64,000 nucleotides of DNA from Mycobacterium attenuatum. Lineage in GTDB: Bacteria > Actinomycetota > Actinomycetes > Mycobacteriales > Mycobacteriaceae. This document shows positions 17,926-26,520 of the stretch, one piece after another. Location of the stretch: positions 1-64,000 of the forward strand of contig NZ_UPHT01000042.1 of the NCBI RefSeq assembly GCF_900566085.1, written 5' to 3'. Within the stretch, counting starts at the first letter, position 1, and each line of letters begins with the position of its first letter. The notes under the pieces were generated by a model. That model did not search any database, was not told the origin of the DNA, and was given only the letters and a program-made list of their open reading frames with translations. The translations under genes were made by a program, and so were the position numbers.

Positions 17926-18834
17926 ATGTCCAAGCCGTCTTGTGATTCCAATCCGAAACACAGCCGATGCGCTGTTGAGGCTCAGGAGATTTGCGCACCA
18001 GAGCAGCGCGCCAAATCGCAGCGCGCAAAATTACGGCGCCAGCGCGTCGCCATGGCGGCGTTGGGGGCGTTGGCGCTAACCGGCGGCATCACCGCGGGCC
18101 TTGATGCCACCGCCAAGAGTTCCGAGGTCAACCCGGGCCAGCTCGCGCTCACCCTCACCGGCCATGACGGGCTCAAGCTCGGCACGGGCGACGGCGACGA
18201 CCAAGGATTTAGTAGCCCGTGGCAACCGTCAAGGGATGACAGGAATAACACCAGCAACGATAATAACAATAATATTCCCAATGAGATGCAACTGTATAAC
18301 ATAACGGGCGACACCGACTTTCCTGTCGGCACTTACAACGGTGAAGTCGCCCCAACTGTTAATGCCAACAATGGCATAAGCGACAGCTCTGCGAGCGAAA
18401 CTTACACTAATCCGTTTAGCAATAACGATAATAACAACAACAGCAATAATAACAATGACTACGAAATGAATAATCTGACGTTCCAGGTCCCTGAAGGATG
18501 GACCACGGATCCGCCGAAATCGCCGCTCATAGCCTCGGTATTTGGAATTGAAGGAAAAGATGCTTATGGCAACGACGCGGGGACGACGATATATCCAGAT
18601 AATGCCGACGAAATAGACTTGAACTTTCCTCCGATGGGTGATTTTAATTCCAGCATTACGTACGGAAATCGCACCATTGACAACCCGTACTATGACAACT
18701 CGGGTAATGATAATTCGACGGGCTTGCCAGCAGTTTCGGCGGGACCCGCCGTCGCGCCCAACGGCAATAGCAACAACAATAACAATGACACCAACAGTGA
18801 CACCGCTAGCGATAGTGACAGCGGCTCTTGGTGA
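17926..18834 (+). CDS. Putative exported/membrane-anchored Asn-Asp-Ser-rich protein, cassette copy 2
   Basis: A 302-residue paralogue of the protein at 16421. A good ribosome site, GAAGGAAA at 17911-17918, precedes the ATG by seven bases. Layout: Lys/Arg-rich N-terminus (AKLRRQR), hydrophobic segment about 42-60 (AMAALGALALTGGITAGL), shared motif LKLGTGDGDDQG, then an Asn-rich region with poly-Asn runs. A possibly folded section about residues 180-240 (LTFQVPEGWTTDPP) follows, then a second poly-Asn run and a Ser/Asp tail (TASDSDSGSW). AAT/AAC/GAT codons dominate, unlike the GC-rich neighbours. I infer export and cell-envelope display from the hydrophobic segment and stalk-like tail; no family is recognised. 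Confidence 0.78.
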   Translation: MSKPSCDSNPKHSRCAVEAQEICAPEQRAKSQRAKLRRQRVAMAALGALALTGGITAGLDATAKSSEVNPGQLALTLTGHDGLKLGTGDGDDQGFSSPWQPSRDDRNNTSNDNNNNIPNEMQLYNITGDTDFPVGTYNGEVAPTVNANNGISDSSASETYTNPFSNNDNNNNSNNNNDYEMNNLTFQVPEGWTTDPPKSPLIASVFGIEGKDAYGNDAGTTIYPDNADEIDLNFPPMGDFNSSITYGNRTIDNPYYDNSGNDNSTGLPAVSAGPAVAPNGNSNNNNNDTNSDTASDSDSGSW

Positions 18835-19121
18835 TTGGCGAGAGCTAGACAACACTTGGCGATCACCCTGAGTGTTCTTCTTGCATGACCGAATTCGCAG
18901 CGCATCATTTGTCGCGGTCAGGACGCGTCGACGATGCGCACTCTTGATAGTCGAAGACAAGTTCGGGAATGCGCGTGGATAGCCGCGACGCGACCAACAA
19001 GAAGGTAGTCGTAGGAGCCTCGTGCAAGAGTTGATGCTGCCCGCGCGGGGGTGGAAGTGAGCTGCTCGGGTGGCAGACCCGAGCAGCTCACTGACCGACG
19101 ACTGGTTGTCCCGCGCGCTGA
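18835..19121. other. Intergenic flank between cassette gene 2 and ctpV
   Basis: This 287-bp convergent gap holds the intact version of the flank that follows cassette gene 1, including the long hairpin at 19058-19090. No open frame with coding character was found. Confidence 0.6.
19058..19090. terminator. Perfect hairpin, probable bidirectional terminator
   Basis: TGAGCTGCTCGGGT, a five-base loop GGCAG, then ACCCGAGCAGCTCA: 14 perfectly paired bases. There is no T tract, as is common for mycobacterial hairpin terminators. It lies between the convergent ends of cassette gene 2 and ctpV and could stop transcription from both sides. The equivalent site after cassette gene 1 (about 17338-17370) is degenerate. 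Confidence 0.8.
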
Positions 19122-21512
19122 TTAGGTGGTGTCGACGGTGCCGGTGGACTTGCCGCTCGAATCAGGTGAGGCCAGCCGGTCGAAGCGACGCAGCCGCAGG
19201 GAGTTGGTCACCACGCTGACCGAGGAGAGGCCCATCGCCGCACCCGCCACGACGGGGTTGAGCATGCCCAGCGCGGCAAGCGGTATCGCGGCGCTGTTGT
19301 AGCCAAACGCGAACCCGAGGTTCTGGTAGATCGTGCGCAGGGTGCGCCGGGAGAGCTGGATCGCCAGCACGACGCCGTCGAGCCGGCCGGACATCAAGGT
19401 GATGTCGGAGGCCTCGATGGCCACGTCGGTGCCGGTGCCGATCGCGATGCCCAGATCGGCCTGCGCCAGCGCGGGGGCATCGTTGACGCCGTCGCCGACC
19501 ATGGCGACCACCCGGCCCTCGTCTTGGAGCCGGCGCACCTCGGTGACCTTGTCCTGCGGCAACACCTCGGCCAGGACCCGGTCGATGCCGACCTGCTTGG
19601 CGATCGCCGCCGCGGTGCGCGCGTTGTCGCCGGTGATCATCGCGACCTGCAAGCCCATTGCGTGCAGCTGGCGGATCACCTCGGCGGCGTCGTCCTTGAC
19701 CGTGTCGGCCACCGCCACCACTCCGATCACCCGGTCCCCCTGCCCGACGAACACCGCGGTGCGGCCCTGCTCTTCGAGTTCGGCCGCCGCGTCGGCGAGG
19801 CGGTCGGGAAGCAGTAAATCGTGCTCAACGATCAGCTTGCGCCGACCGACCAGCACGGGCCGGCCGTCGATCGCGGCCTGTACGCCGTGTCCGGCCAGGT
19901 TTGTGAACTCCGTCGCGGCCGGAATCGGCAGCGCCTGCTCACGCGCACCCGCGACGATCGCCGCGCCGATGGGATGTTCGGAACCGCACTCGACCGCTGC
20001 GGCCAGCTGCAGCACCAGGTCTTGCCGGTGTGCCTCGTCGGCGACAACATCGGTGAGCCGCATGTGGGCGCGAGTGAGGGTGCCGGTCTTGTCGAAGACG
20101 ACGGTGTCGATCTTTTGCGAGGCCTCCAGCACCTCGCCACCCTTGACCAGGATCCCCAGGTCCGCGCCGCGGCCGGTGCCCACCATGATGGCCGTCGGGG
20201 TGGCCAGGCCCAGCGCGCATGGGCAGGCGATGATGAGCACCGCGATCGCCGCGGTCATGCCGGCGACCGGGTTGGCGGCCAGTATTGTCCAGCCGGCGAA
20301 CGTTGCGGCGGCGATACCCACCACGGCCGGCACGAACACCCCCGAGACGCGATCGGCCAGCCGTTGCACCGGCGCCTTGCCGCCCTGCGCCTGCTCGACC
20401 AGGCGCACAATCTGAGCCAGCGCGGTGTCGGCGCCGACGGCCACAGCGCGCACCGTCAGCAACCCGTCGACGTTGACCGTCGCTCCCGCGACACGGTCAC
20501 CCAGGCTCTTCTCGACCGGAACCGATTCCCCGGTGAGCATCGACTCGTCGACCGCGGCACGGCCGTCGACGACTTCGCCGTCGACCGGGATCTTCTCCCC
20601 GGGCCGGACTCGCACCAGGTCGCCGACTTGCACCTGGTCGACCGGGACGAGCTGCTCCTCGCCGTCGATGAGCAGCCGGGCTTCCTTGGCCCCCATGGCA
20701 AGCAGCTTGCTGATCGCCTCCGACGCCTTGCCCCGAGCTCTGGCCTCCAGATACCGGCCCAGCACCACGAACGCGATGATCAACGCCGAGGTGTCGAAAA
20801 ACAGTGGGCCACCGGCGAACAACTCATAGGTGGAGTAGCCGAATGCAGTCAGCGTGCCCAGCGCGATCAGCGTATCCATGTTGGCGCTCAACGTCCGTGC
20901 CTGCGCCACGGCCTCCTTGAGAATCGACCAGCCGGCCACGAATTGCACCGGCACCGTGACGGCCAGTGCCAACCAGCCCGCCCACGGGGCGGCCATCATT
21001 GTCAACCCGGCCGACAGCAACCCCAACGGCCAGGCCAGCCAGACCCGGCGCAGCCACGTCCGCCGCTCGGCGGCGGGATCCGCGCCCGGCGAGGCGTGGC
21101 ACGAAGCGACCTGGACCTCGCCACATCCGCCGCGATCGGCGGGGACATCGTGCGGGCGCCGCAGCAGCCGGTCAATGATCGTGCGCACCACGCCACCGCT
21201 GTGCGCGGCGGCTGAATGCAGGGCCCGTGTGGGCACCAACTCTGCTGGGATCTGTTGGGCGTCAACGATTGCCGACCGCACTGCCGCGGTATCGCAGTCT
21301 TCGGCCGCATACCAGATCACCACCGACGCGGTTCTCGGATACGCCTGGACGGCCCGGACACCGGCCACTGTGGCAACGGTCTCTTCGGTCGCGACGGCTC
21401 GAACCTCGTCGAAGCGACATCCGCCGACGTGAACCCGCATCCGCCCCGCCGCATCGGACAACACCGTCAGCTGGACACCAGCGTCAGGGCGAACATCAGT
21501 GATCGTGGTCAT
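19122..21512 (-). CDS. ctpV: Copper-exporting P1B-type ATPase CtpV
   Basis: A 796-residue orthologue of CtpV (Rv0969), which uses ATP to pump Cu(I) out of the cytosol. Features: an N-terminal metal-domain-like fold without a CxxC motif (about 10-70), membrane pairs, actuator loop [11 protein letters not shown], membrane metal site [12 protein letters not shown], phosphorylation site [10 protein letters not shown], the SEHPIG nucleotide-domain motif, [12 protein letters not shown], and late membrane motifs YN and MGLSSVSVV, which indicate Cu(I). It overlaps the upstream DUF1490 gene by 17 bp. In M. tuberculosis ctpV belongs to the csoR operon; here no csoR gene is adjacent, so the copper sensor must act in trans. 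Confidence 0.95.
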   Translation of the reverse strand: MTTITDVRPDAGVQLTVLSDAAGRMRVHVGGCRFDEVRAVATEETVATVAGVRAVQAYPRTASVVIWYAAEDCDTAAVRSAIVDAQQIPAELVPTRALHSAAAHSGGVVRTIIDRLLRRPHDVPADRGGCGEVQVASCHASPGADPAAERRTWLRRVWLAWPLGLLSAGLTMMAAPWAGWLALAVTVPVQFVAGWSILKEAVAQARTLSANMDTLIALGTLTAFGYSTYELFAGGPLFFDTSALIIAFVVLGRYLEARARGKASEAISKLLAMGAKEARLLIDGEEQLVPVDQVQVGDLVRVRPGEKIPVDGEVVDGRAAVDESMLTGESVPVEKSLGDRVAGATVNVDGLLTVRAVAVGADTALAQIVRLVEQAQGGKAPVQRLADRVSGVFVPAVVGIAAATFAGWTILAANPVAGMTAAIAVLIIACPCALGLATPTAIMVGTGRGADLGILVKGGEVLEASQKIDTVVFDKTGTLTRAHMRLTDVVADEAHRQDLVLQLAAAVECGSEHPIGAAIVAGAREQALPIPAATEFTNLAGHGVQAAIDGRPVLVGRRKLIVEHDLLLPDRLADAAAELEEQGRTAVFVGQGDRVIGVVAVADTVKDDAAEVIRQLHAMGLQVAMITGDNARTAAAIAKQVGIDRVLAEVLPQDKVTEVRRLQDEGRVVAMVGDGVNDAPALAQADLGIAIGTGTDVAIEASDITLMSGRLDGVVLAIQLSRRTLRTIYQNLGFAFGYNSAAIPLAALGMLNPVVAGAAMGLSSVSVVTNSLRLRRFDRLASPDSSGKSTGTVDTT

Positions 21513-21795
21513 GGCACTCTCCCGCTACCGAAGACAGTGAAACATCTTCTCCAATACGCTCTTTCGCCTCTGCAATCACATCGGCCAGCGTCAGCCGAGC
21601 CTGCTCGGAGCTTTGCTGGGCCTTGCGTTCGGCGGTACGCAGACCCCGCAGTCCCCACGCCGTGGTGGCGACCGTCGCCTCCCGCAGCGGCAGCTTGACC
21701 GCCGTCTTACGCAGCACCTCATATGCCGCTGCTCCCACCACGCCGGTCACCAGCGTAGGTACCGATTTCGCCAAGACTCCATGCCACGAAACCAT
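21496..21795 (-). CDS. DUF1490 protein, Rv0968 homologue
   Basis: A 99-residue protein of the DUF1490 family, the gene always found just ahead of ctpV-type pumps in mycobacteria (Rv0968, and Rv1993c beside ctpC). It opens [18 protein letters not shown] with a short hydrophobic helix and an adjacent basic region, has a charged helical middle, and ends in the His-rich tail ECHDHDH, a plausible metal-binding end. A ribosome site GGAAAGGGA precedes the ATG. The last 17 bp overlap ctpV. For the Rv1993c relative, a metallochaperone-like membrane role beside the CtpC pump has been proposed; here that is inference. Confidence 0.88.
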   Translation of the reverse strand: MVSWHGVLAKSVPTLVTGVVGAAAYEVLRKTAVKLPLREATVATTAWGLRGLRTAERKAQQSSEQARLTLADVIAEAKERIGEDVSLSSVAGECHDHDH

Positions 21796-21840
21796 CGAAC
21801 GATCCCTTTCCTATCGTGCGTGCCAACTTGCAAAACAACG

Positions 21841-21857
21841 ATACCCCGGTAGGGTAT
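21841..21857. promoter_or_regulatory. CsoR/RicR-type copper operator
   Basis: ATACCCCGGTAGGGTAT is an inverted repeat ATACCC-N5-GGGTAT, matching the GC-core, AT-flanked palindrome bound by CsoR-family copper repressors. It lies between the divergent DUF1490-ctpV operon (start 21795) and the Cys-rich mini-ORF/DUF5134 gene. It overlaps a TANNNT -10 element for the latter. Copper should release the repressor and open the promoter. Confidence 0.8.
21850..21855 (+). promoter_or_regulatory. -10 element for a leaderless transcript
   Basis: TAGGGT fits the mycobacterial TANNNT -10 consensus and ends six bases before the A of the ATG at 21862. That is the spacing expected if transcription starts at the ATG itself. 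It lies inside the copper operator. Confidence 0.55.
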
Positions 21858-21861
21858 ACGC

Positions 21862-21933
21862 ATGGTCGAAGTCGGCTTCTTTCACGGCAAATCCACAGGA
21901 TGCGACTGCGGTGGTTCGCGATGTCTGTGCTGA
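21862..21933 (+). CDS. Cys-rich 23-aa leader peptide (candidate leaderless ORF)
   Basis: Twenty-three codons encode MVEVGFFHGKSTG followed by CDCGGSRCLC, with four cysteines in a CxC...CxC arrangement plus one His, then TGA. The ATG is placed for leaderless translation from the copper-operator promoter. The stop at 21931-21933 lies just inside the DUF5134 gene, whose ATG at 21921 overlaps this frame. Leaderless poly-cysteine mini-ORFs are known in mycobacteria as cysteine-responsive attenuators, and Cys-rich upstream ORFs can act as copper sensors in other bacteria. Either role, or a tiny copper-binding peptide, is inference. Confidence 0.55.
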   Translation: MVEVGFFHGKSTGCDCGGSRCLC

Positions 21934-22565
21934 CCGACTCGGCGCTGCGCTGGTCGGCCACAATGATTTTCGGCATCAGCATGGCAGCGGATATCGTGGC
22001 GATCTCGGATCCGGTGTTAGACGCCAGAGGTTTTCGATGGACCTGGGCGATCGACCACCTGCTGCACCTGTCGATGTCGGCGGCCATGATCGCCATGGCC
22101 TGGCGGGTTGGGCCGGTCTCGCACAGCCCGGGGCCGGTTGTCTTCTTTCTCCTGGCGGCAGGCTGGTTCGTGCTTATGGCGGGGCGGCACTGTGCTGCGG
22201 GCGACCGAATAGCCAACTGCTACAACGCCACAATGATGGTCGCCATGGCGTGGATGTACACGCTGATGAACGGCGCCGGCCATCCACCCGACCACGCGAT
22301 GGCCGGTCCGGCGACCACCCATCTCGCCGGATCATCGATGCCCGCACACCAAATGCCGCAGGCCCGACCCGAATCGTGGGTCACTACGGCGAACTGGATT
22401 GTGGCAGTGGCGTTCGCGGTCGCGGCCGTGCACTGGTTCTGGCGGTACTTGGCCGCGCGGCGGGCCGACCGGTGCGCGGGCACCGGCCCGCTGATCGGGT
22501 TGGGGCTGCTGTCTCAGGCCCTCGCCGCCGCCGGTACGGCCCTCATGTTCGGCGCGATGCGGTAA
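21921..22565 (+). CDS. DUF5134 integral membrane protein, Rv0970 homologue
   Basis: A 214-residue protein with about five to six membrane helices, corresponding to Rv0970, the last gene of the M. tuberculosis csoR operon. It is notably Met/His-rich in and between helices (DHLLHLSMSAAMIAMAW, GAGHPPDHAMAG, SSMPAHQMPQ), consistent with copper or other soft-metal binding at the membrane. The ATG at 21921 gives a length near the 210 of Rv0970 and overlaps the Cys-rich mini-ORF. An ATG at 21900 is an alternative. Here it is divergent from ctpV rather than downstream of it. Function is unproven. Confidence 0.82.
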   Translation: MSVLTDSALRWSATMIFGISMAADIVAISDPVLDARGFRWTWAIDHLLHLSMSAAMIAMAWRVGPVSHSPGPVVFFLLAAGWFVLMAGRHCAAGDRIANCYNATMMVAMAWMYTLMNGAGHPPDHAMAGPATTHLAGSSMPAHQMPQARPESWVTTANWIVAVAFAVAAVHWFWRYLAARRADRCAGTGPLIGLGLLSQALAAAGTALMFGAMR

Positions 22566-22625
22566 CCCCCGCGCCGATGCGTGCCGCACTGCCAGGCCCG
22601 TCGGGACCAGCCCACACGGGCACCG

Positions 22626-23105
22626 TCAGGTCGTCGTCCCCGGACCGATGTTGCGGGCCGGACGGGTCCGCAGGTCGTGCACATAATCAGCCGGTGCCCC
22701 CGCGATTTCGGCGGCGTCGGCCATCACCCCCAGATAGCGCGCCGACGGTAACCCGCCCTCCCAGGCGTCCAGCACGTACAGCCACGCCAGCACGGGGTCG
22801 GTGGTGGTGTCGGAGGACAACCGCTCCACCCGGCAGCGAATCTTGGTATGGACGCCGAACTCGGACCCCTCCCAGCGATCGAGGTTCTTCTCGTCCGCGG
22901 GCGTCATGTCGTAGAGCACGACGAACACCCGGGAATCCGGGTCCTCCACCACGGTGGCCAGTGCGCCGTCCCAGCCGAGATCCTCACCGCCGAAGGTCAG
23001 CCGCCAGCCGTTGAGCCAGCCGGTTCCGGCCATCGGTGAGTGGGGTGCTCGCTTGAGCATCTGCTCGGGATCCATGTTCGACCCGTAGGCGGCGTAGAGC
23101 GGCAC
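22626..23105 (-). CDS. Gamma-glutamylcyclotransferase-like protein, Rv3304 homologue
   Basis: A 159-residue protein, exactly the size of Rv3304. The N-terminal YAAYGSNMDPEQM is the substrate-binding loop of the gamma-glutamylcyclotransferase/AIG2 fold, and EGSEFGVHTK contains a Glu in the catalytic region. A longer frame to 23234 exists, but the GTG at 23105 (VPLYAAYGSN) matches the M. tuberculosis start. It is divergent from lpdA with 154 bp between. Substrate unknown. Confidence 0.88.
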   Translation of the reverse strand: MPLYAAYGSNMDPEQMLKRAPHSPMAGTGWLNGWRLTFGGEDLGWDGALATVVEDPDSRVFVVLYDMTPADEKNLDRWEGSEFGVHTKIRCRVERLSSDTTTDPVLAWLYVLDAWEGGLPSARYLGVMADAAEIAGAPADYVHDLRTRPARNIGPGTTT

Positions 23106-23259
23106 GGGAGAAAGCTTAAACGTCAGCTGGATGGATGGCGTCCACCCGAGGGTCTGAGGCGGGTGTGATGCAGCCCTCACCCGGTGTTGTGGCGTAGCCT
23201 GACGGGCTCGCCCTGCGGCCTGCTCGTGAAGCACCGGGCGAGCGGGCTAGGTTAGGCCT

Positions 23260-24690
23260 GTGGTGACCCGCATCGTGATCATCGGTGGCGGCCCGGCCGG
23301 CTACGAGGCCGCTATCGTCGCCGCCACCGCACGCCCCGAATCCGTCCAAGTCACCGTCATCGATTCCGACGGAATCGGCGGGGCCGCGGTGCTGGACGAC
23401 TGCGTGCCGTCCAAGACCTTCATCGCCTCCACCGGCCTGCGCACCGAGCTGCGCCGGGCGCAGCGCCTGGGCTTCGACATCGACATCGACGACGCCAAAA
23501 TCTCGCTGCCGCAGATCCATGCCCGGGTCAAGGCGCTGGCCGCCGAGCAGTCGGCCGACATCACCGCCCAGCTGCTGGGCATGGGCGTGCACGTGATCGC
23601 CGGCCGCGGCGAGTTGGTCGACCCCACTCCGGGCCTGGCTCGGCACCGCGTCAAAGCCACCCATTCCGACTCGGGCCCGAACGGCCCCGTCACCAGCGAG
23701 CACGACGCCGACGTGGTGCTGATCGCCACCGGCGCCCGGCCGCGGGTGCTGCCGTCGGCCCAGCCCGATGGGAAACGCATCTTGACCTGGCGCCAGCTCT
23801 ACGACCTCGAGGCGCTGCCGCAGCACCTGATCGTGGTGGGATCGGGAGTCACCGGCGCCGAGTTCGTGCACGCCTACACCGAATTCGGTGTCCAGGTCAC
23901 GGTGGTGGCCAGCCGGGACCGGGTGCTGCCGTACGAGGACGCCGACGCCGCGCTGGTCCTAGAAGAGTCGTTCGCCGAACGCGGCGTCCGGCTGGTCAAG
24001 AACGCCCGGGCGGAATCGGTGACCCGTACCGACACCGGAGTCCTGGTCACCATGACCGACGGCCGCACCGTCGAGGGTAGCCATGCCCTGATGACCATCG
24101 GGTCGGTGCCCAACACCGGCGGCCTGGGGCTGGATCGGGTCGGCATCGAGGTGGGGCCCGGCAATTACCTCACCGTGGACCGGGTGTCGCGGACGTCGGT
24201 GCCCGGCATCTACGCGGCGGGAGACTGCACCGGCCTGCTGCCGCTGGCCTCGGTCGCCGCGATGCAGGGCCGCATCGCGATGTATCACGCCCTGGGCGAG
24301 GGGGTCAGTCCGATCCGGCTGCGCACGGTCGCAGCGACGGTGTTCACCCATCCCGAGATCGCCGCCGTCGGGGTGCCGCAGTCGGCGATCGACGACGGGT
24401 CGGTGACCGCCCGCACCATCATGCTGCCGCTGCGGACCAACGCCCGGGCGAAGATGTCGGGTTTGCGGCAAGGCTTCGTGAAGATCTTCTGCCGGCGCTC
24501 CACCGGCGTGGTGATCGGCGGCGTGGTGGTGGCACCGATCGCCTCGGAGCTGATCCTGCCGATCGCGGTGGCCGTGCAGAACCGCATCACGGTCAACGAG
24601 TTGGCACAGACACTGGCCGTGTACCCGTCGTTGTCGGGCTCGATCACCGAGGCCGCCCGCCGCCTGATGGCCCACGACGATCTCGACTGA
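23260..24690 (+). CDS. lpdA: NAD(P)H quinone reductase LpdA
   Basis: A 476-residue flavoprotein disulfide-reductase family member (Rv3303c). The FAD dinucleotide motif is IIGGGPAGYEA, the NAD(P) motif VVGSGVTGAEF, the second FAD motif YAAGDCTG, and a dimerisation domain forms the C-terminus. The redox-active CxxxxC pair of true lipoamide dehydrogenases is reduced to one cysteine (VLDDCVPSK), which is typical of LpdA. LpdA therefore acts as an NAD(P)H:quinone reductase rather than on lipoamide. In M. tuberculosis it protects against oxidative stress. Start is GTG. glpD2 follows after 78 bp on the same strand. Confidence 0.94.
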   Translation: MVTRIVIIGGGPAGYEAAIVAATARPESVQVTVIDSDGIGGAAVLDDCVPSKTFIASTGLRTELRRAQRLGFDIDIDDAKISLPQIHARVKALAAEQSADITAQLLGMGVHVIAGRGELVDPTPGLARHRVKATHSDSGPNGPVTSEHDADVVLIATGARPRVLPSAQPDGKRILTWRQLYDLEALPQHLIVVGSGVTGAEFVHAYTEFGVQVTVVASRDRVLPYEDADAALVLEESFAERGVRLVKNARAESVTRTDTGVLVTMTDGRTVEGSHALMTIGSVPNTGGLGLDRVGIEVGPGNYLTVDRVSRTSVPGIYAAGDCTGLLPLASVAAMQGRIAMYHALGEGVSPIRLRTVAATVFTHPEIAAVGVPQSAIDDGSVTARTIMLPLRTNARAKMSGLRQGFVKIFCRRSTGVVIGGVVVAPIASELILPIAVAVQNRITVNELAQTLAVYPSLSGSITEAARRLMAHDDLD

Positions 24691-24768
24691 AGGCCACACC
24701 TGCGACGCCGCACGAACTAGCCTTGTTGAGCAACGCTACCGATCAGTAATGGACAGGAGTCCCCTTCC

Positions 24769-26520
24769 GTGAGCAACCCAATCAGCGCACCGCAAGGCGA
24801 GCAGCCCGCCGGGACGCTGGGACCGCAGCAGCGCGCGTTGGCCTGGGAGCGGCTCAGTGCCGAGCAATTCGACGTGGTCGTCATCGGCGGCGGCGTGGTG
24901 GGCTCCGGGTGCGCGCTGGATGCTGCCACCCGCGGCCTCAAGGTGGCCCTGGTGGAGGCCCGGGATCTGGCCTCGGGCACGTCGAGTCGATCGTCGAAGA
25001 TGTTCCACGGCGGGCTGCGCTACCTCGAACAACTCGAGTTCGGGCTGGTGCGCGAGGCGCTCTACGAACGCGAATTGTCATTGACGACGCTGGCGCCGCA
25101 CCTGGTCAAGCCGCTGCCATTCCTGTTCCCGCTGACCAAACGCTGGTGGGAACGTCCGTACATCGCCGCGGGGATCTTCCTCTACGACCGGCTGGGCGGG
25201 GCCAAATCTGTTCCGGCGCAAAAGCATCTGACCCGGGCCGGGGCATTGCGATTAAGCCCGGGCCTCAAACGGAGCTCGTTGATCGGCGGTATCCGCTACT
25301 ACGACACCGTCGTCGACGATGCCCGCCACACCATGACGGTCGCGCGCACCGCGGCCCATTATGGAGCCGTCGTGCGGTGCTCCACCCAGGTGGTGGCGCT
25401 GCTGCGCGAGGGTGACCGGGTAACCGGCGTACGGGTACGCGACTCCGAGGACGGCTCGATCACCGAGGTGCGCGGCCACGTCGTGGTCAACGCGACCGGG
25501 GTCTGGACCGACGAGATCCAGGCGTTGTCCAAACAGCGCGGACGGTTCCAGGTGCGCGCATCCAAAGGGGTACACGTGGTGGTGCCCCGGGACCGGATTG
25601 TCAGCGACGTCGCGATGATCCTGCGCACCGAGAAGTCGGTCATGTTCATCATTCCGTGGGGCAGCCACTGGATCATCGGGACCACCGACACCGACTGGAA
25701 CCTCGACCTGGCCCATCCCGCGGCCACCAAGGTCGATATCGACTACATCCTGGGCACCGTCAACGCGGTGCTGGCCACCCCGTTGACGCACGCCGACATC
25801 GACGGCGTGTACGCCGGGCTGCGACCGCTGCTGGCCGGGGAAAGCGAGGAAACCTCGAAGCTGTCGCGCGAGCACGCCGTCGCGGTGCCGGCGGCGGGGC
25901 TGGTGGCCATCGCGGGCGGCAAGTACACCACCTACCGGGTGATGGCCGCCGACGCGATCGACACCGCCGTGCAGTTCATTCCGGCCCGAGTCGCGCCGTC
26001 GATCACCCAGAAGGTGAGCCTGTTGGGGGCCGACGGCTACTTCGCTCTGGTCAACCAGGTCGAGCACGTCGGCGCGATGTACGGCCTGCACCCCTACCGG
26101 GTGCGGCATCTGCTGGACCGCTACGGGTCGCTGATCAACGACGTGCTGGCATTGGCGGCCGAAGATCCGGGTCTGCTCAGCCCGATCAAGGAGGCGCCCG
26201 GCTACCTGCGGGTCGAAGCGCTCTATGCGGTCACCGCCGAGGCGGCCCTGCATCTGGAGGACATCCTGGCCCGACGCATGAGGATCTCCATCGAATATTC
26301 GCACCGCGGTGTGGACTGCGCCCGGGAAGTGGCCGACATCATCGCGCCGGTGCTGGGCTGGACCGCCGAGGATATCGGGCGAGAGGTCGCCAATTACAAG
26401 GCGCGCGTGGAAGCCGAGGTGCTGTCACAGGCGCAGCCGGACGACGTATCGGCGGACATGTTGCGAGCCAGCGCACCCGAAGCCCGGGCCGAGATCCTCG
26501 AACCGGTGCCACTCAATTGA
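24769..26520 (+). CDS. glpD2: FAD-dependent glycerol-3-phosphate dehydrogenase
   Basis: A 583-residue membrane-associated glycerol-3-phosphate dehydrogenase (Rv3302c): glycerol 3-phosphate to dihydroxyacetone phosphate, with electrons passed to the quinone pool. The FAD motif VVIGGGVVGSGCALDAATRG and the substrate region SSRSSKMFHGGLRYL are clear. PWGSHWIIGTTDTDW marks the substrate domain, and a C-terminal helical domain follows residue 430. GTG start with GGACAGGAG upstream. Its stop overlaps the start of the next gene (TTGA), suggesting a bicistronic message. Confidence 0.95.
   Translation: MSNPISAPQGEQPAGTLGPQQRALAWERLSAEQFDVVVIGGGVVGSGCALDAATRGLKVALVEARDLASGTSSRSSKMFHGGLRYLEQLEFGLVREALYERELSLTTLAPHLVKPLPFLFPLTKRWWERPYIAAGIFLYDRLGGAKSVPAQKHLTRAGALRLSPGLKRSSLIGGIRYYDTVVDDARHTMTVARTAAHYGAVVRCSTQVVALLREGDRVTGVRVRDSEDGSITEVRGHVVVNATGVWTDEIQALSKQRGRFQVRASKGVHVVVPRDRIVSDVAMILRTEKSVMFIIPWGSHWIIGTTDTDWNLDLAHPAATKVDIDYILGTVNAVLATPLTHADIDGVYAGLRPLLAGESEETSKLSREHAVAVPAAGLVAIAGGKYTTYRVMAADAIDTAVQFIPARVAPSITQKVSLLGADGYFALVNQVEHVGAMYGLHPYRVRHLLDRYGSLINDVLALAAEDPGLLSPIKEAPGYLRVEALYAVTAEAALHLEDILARRMRISIEYSHRGVDCAREVADIIAPVLGWTAEDIGREVANYKARVEAEVLSQAQPDDVSADMLRASAPEARAEILEPVPLN

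Noticed and set aside
18229-18960. 243-codon minus-strand frame rich in Ile/Val, looking like a membrane protein
   Set aside because: It is the antisense of the poly-Asn/Asp gene: AAT/GAT codons read backwards as ATT/ATC. There is no plausible start.
25656-26516. Fusion of the FMN protein with an upstream 287-codon segment
   Set aside because: The upstream part overlaps glpD2 in another frame and is Arg/Gly-rich shadow; homology begins at the TTG at 26517.
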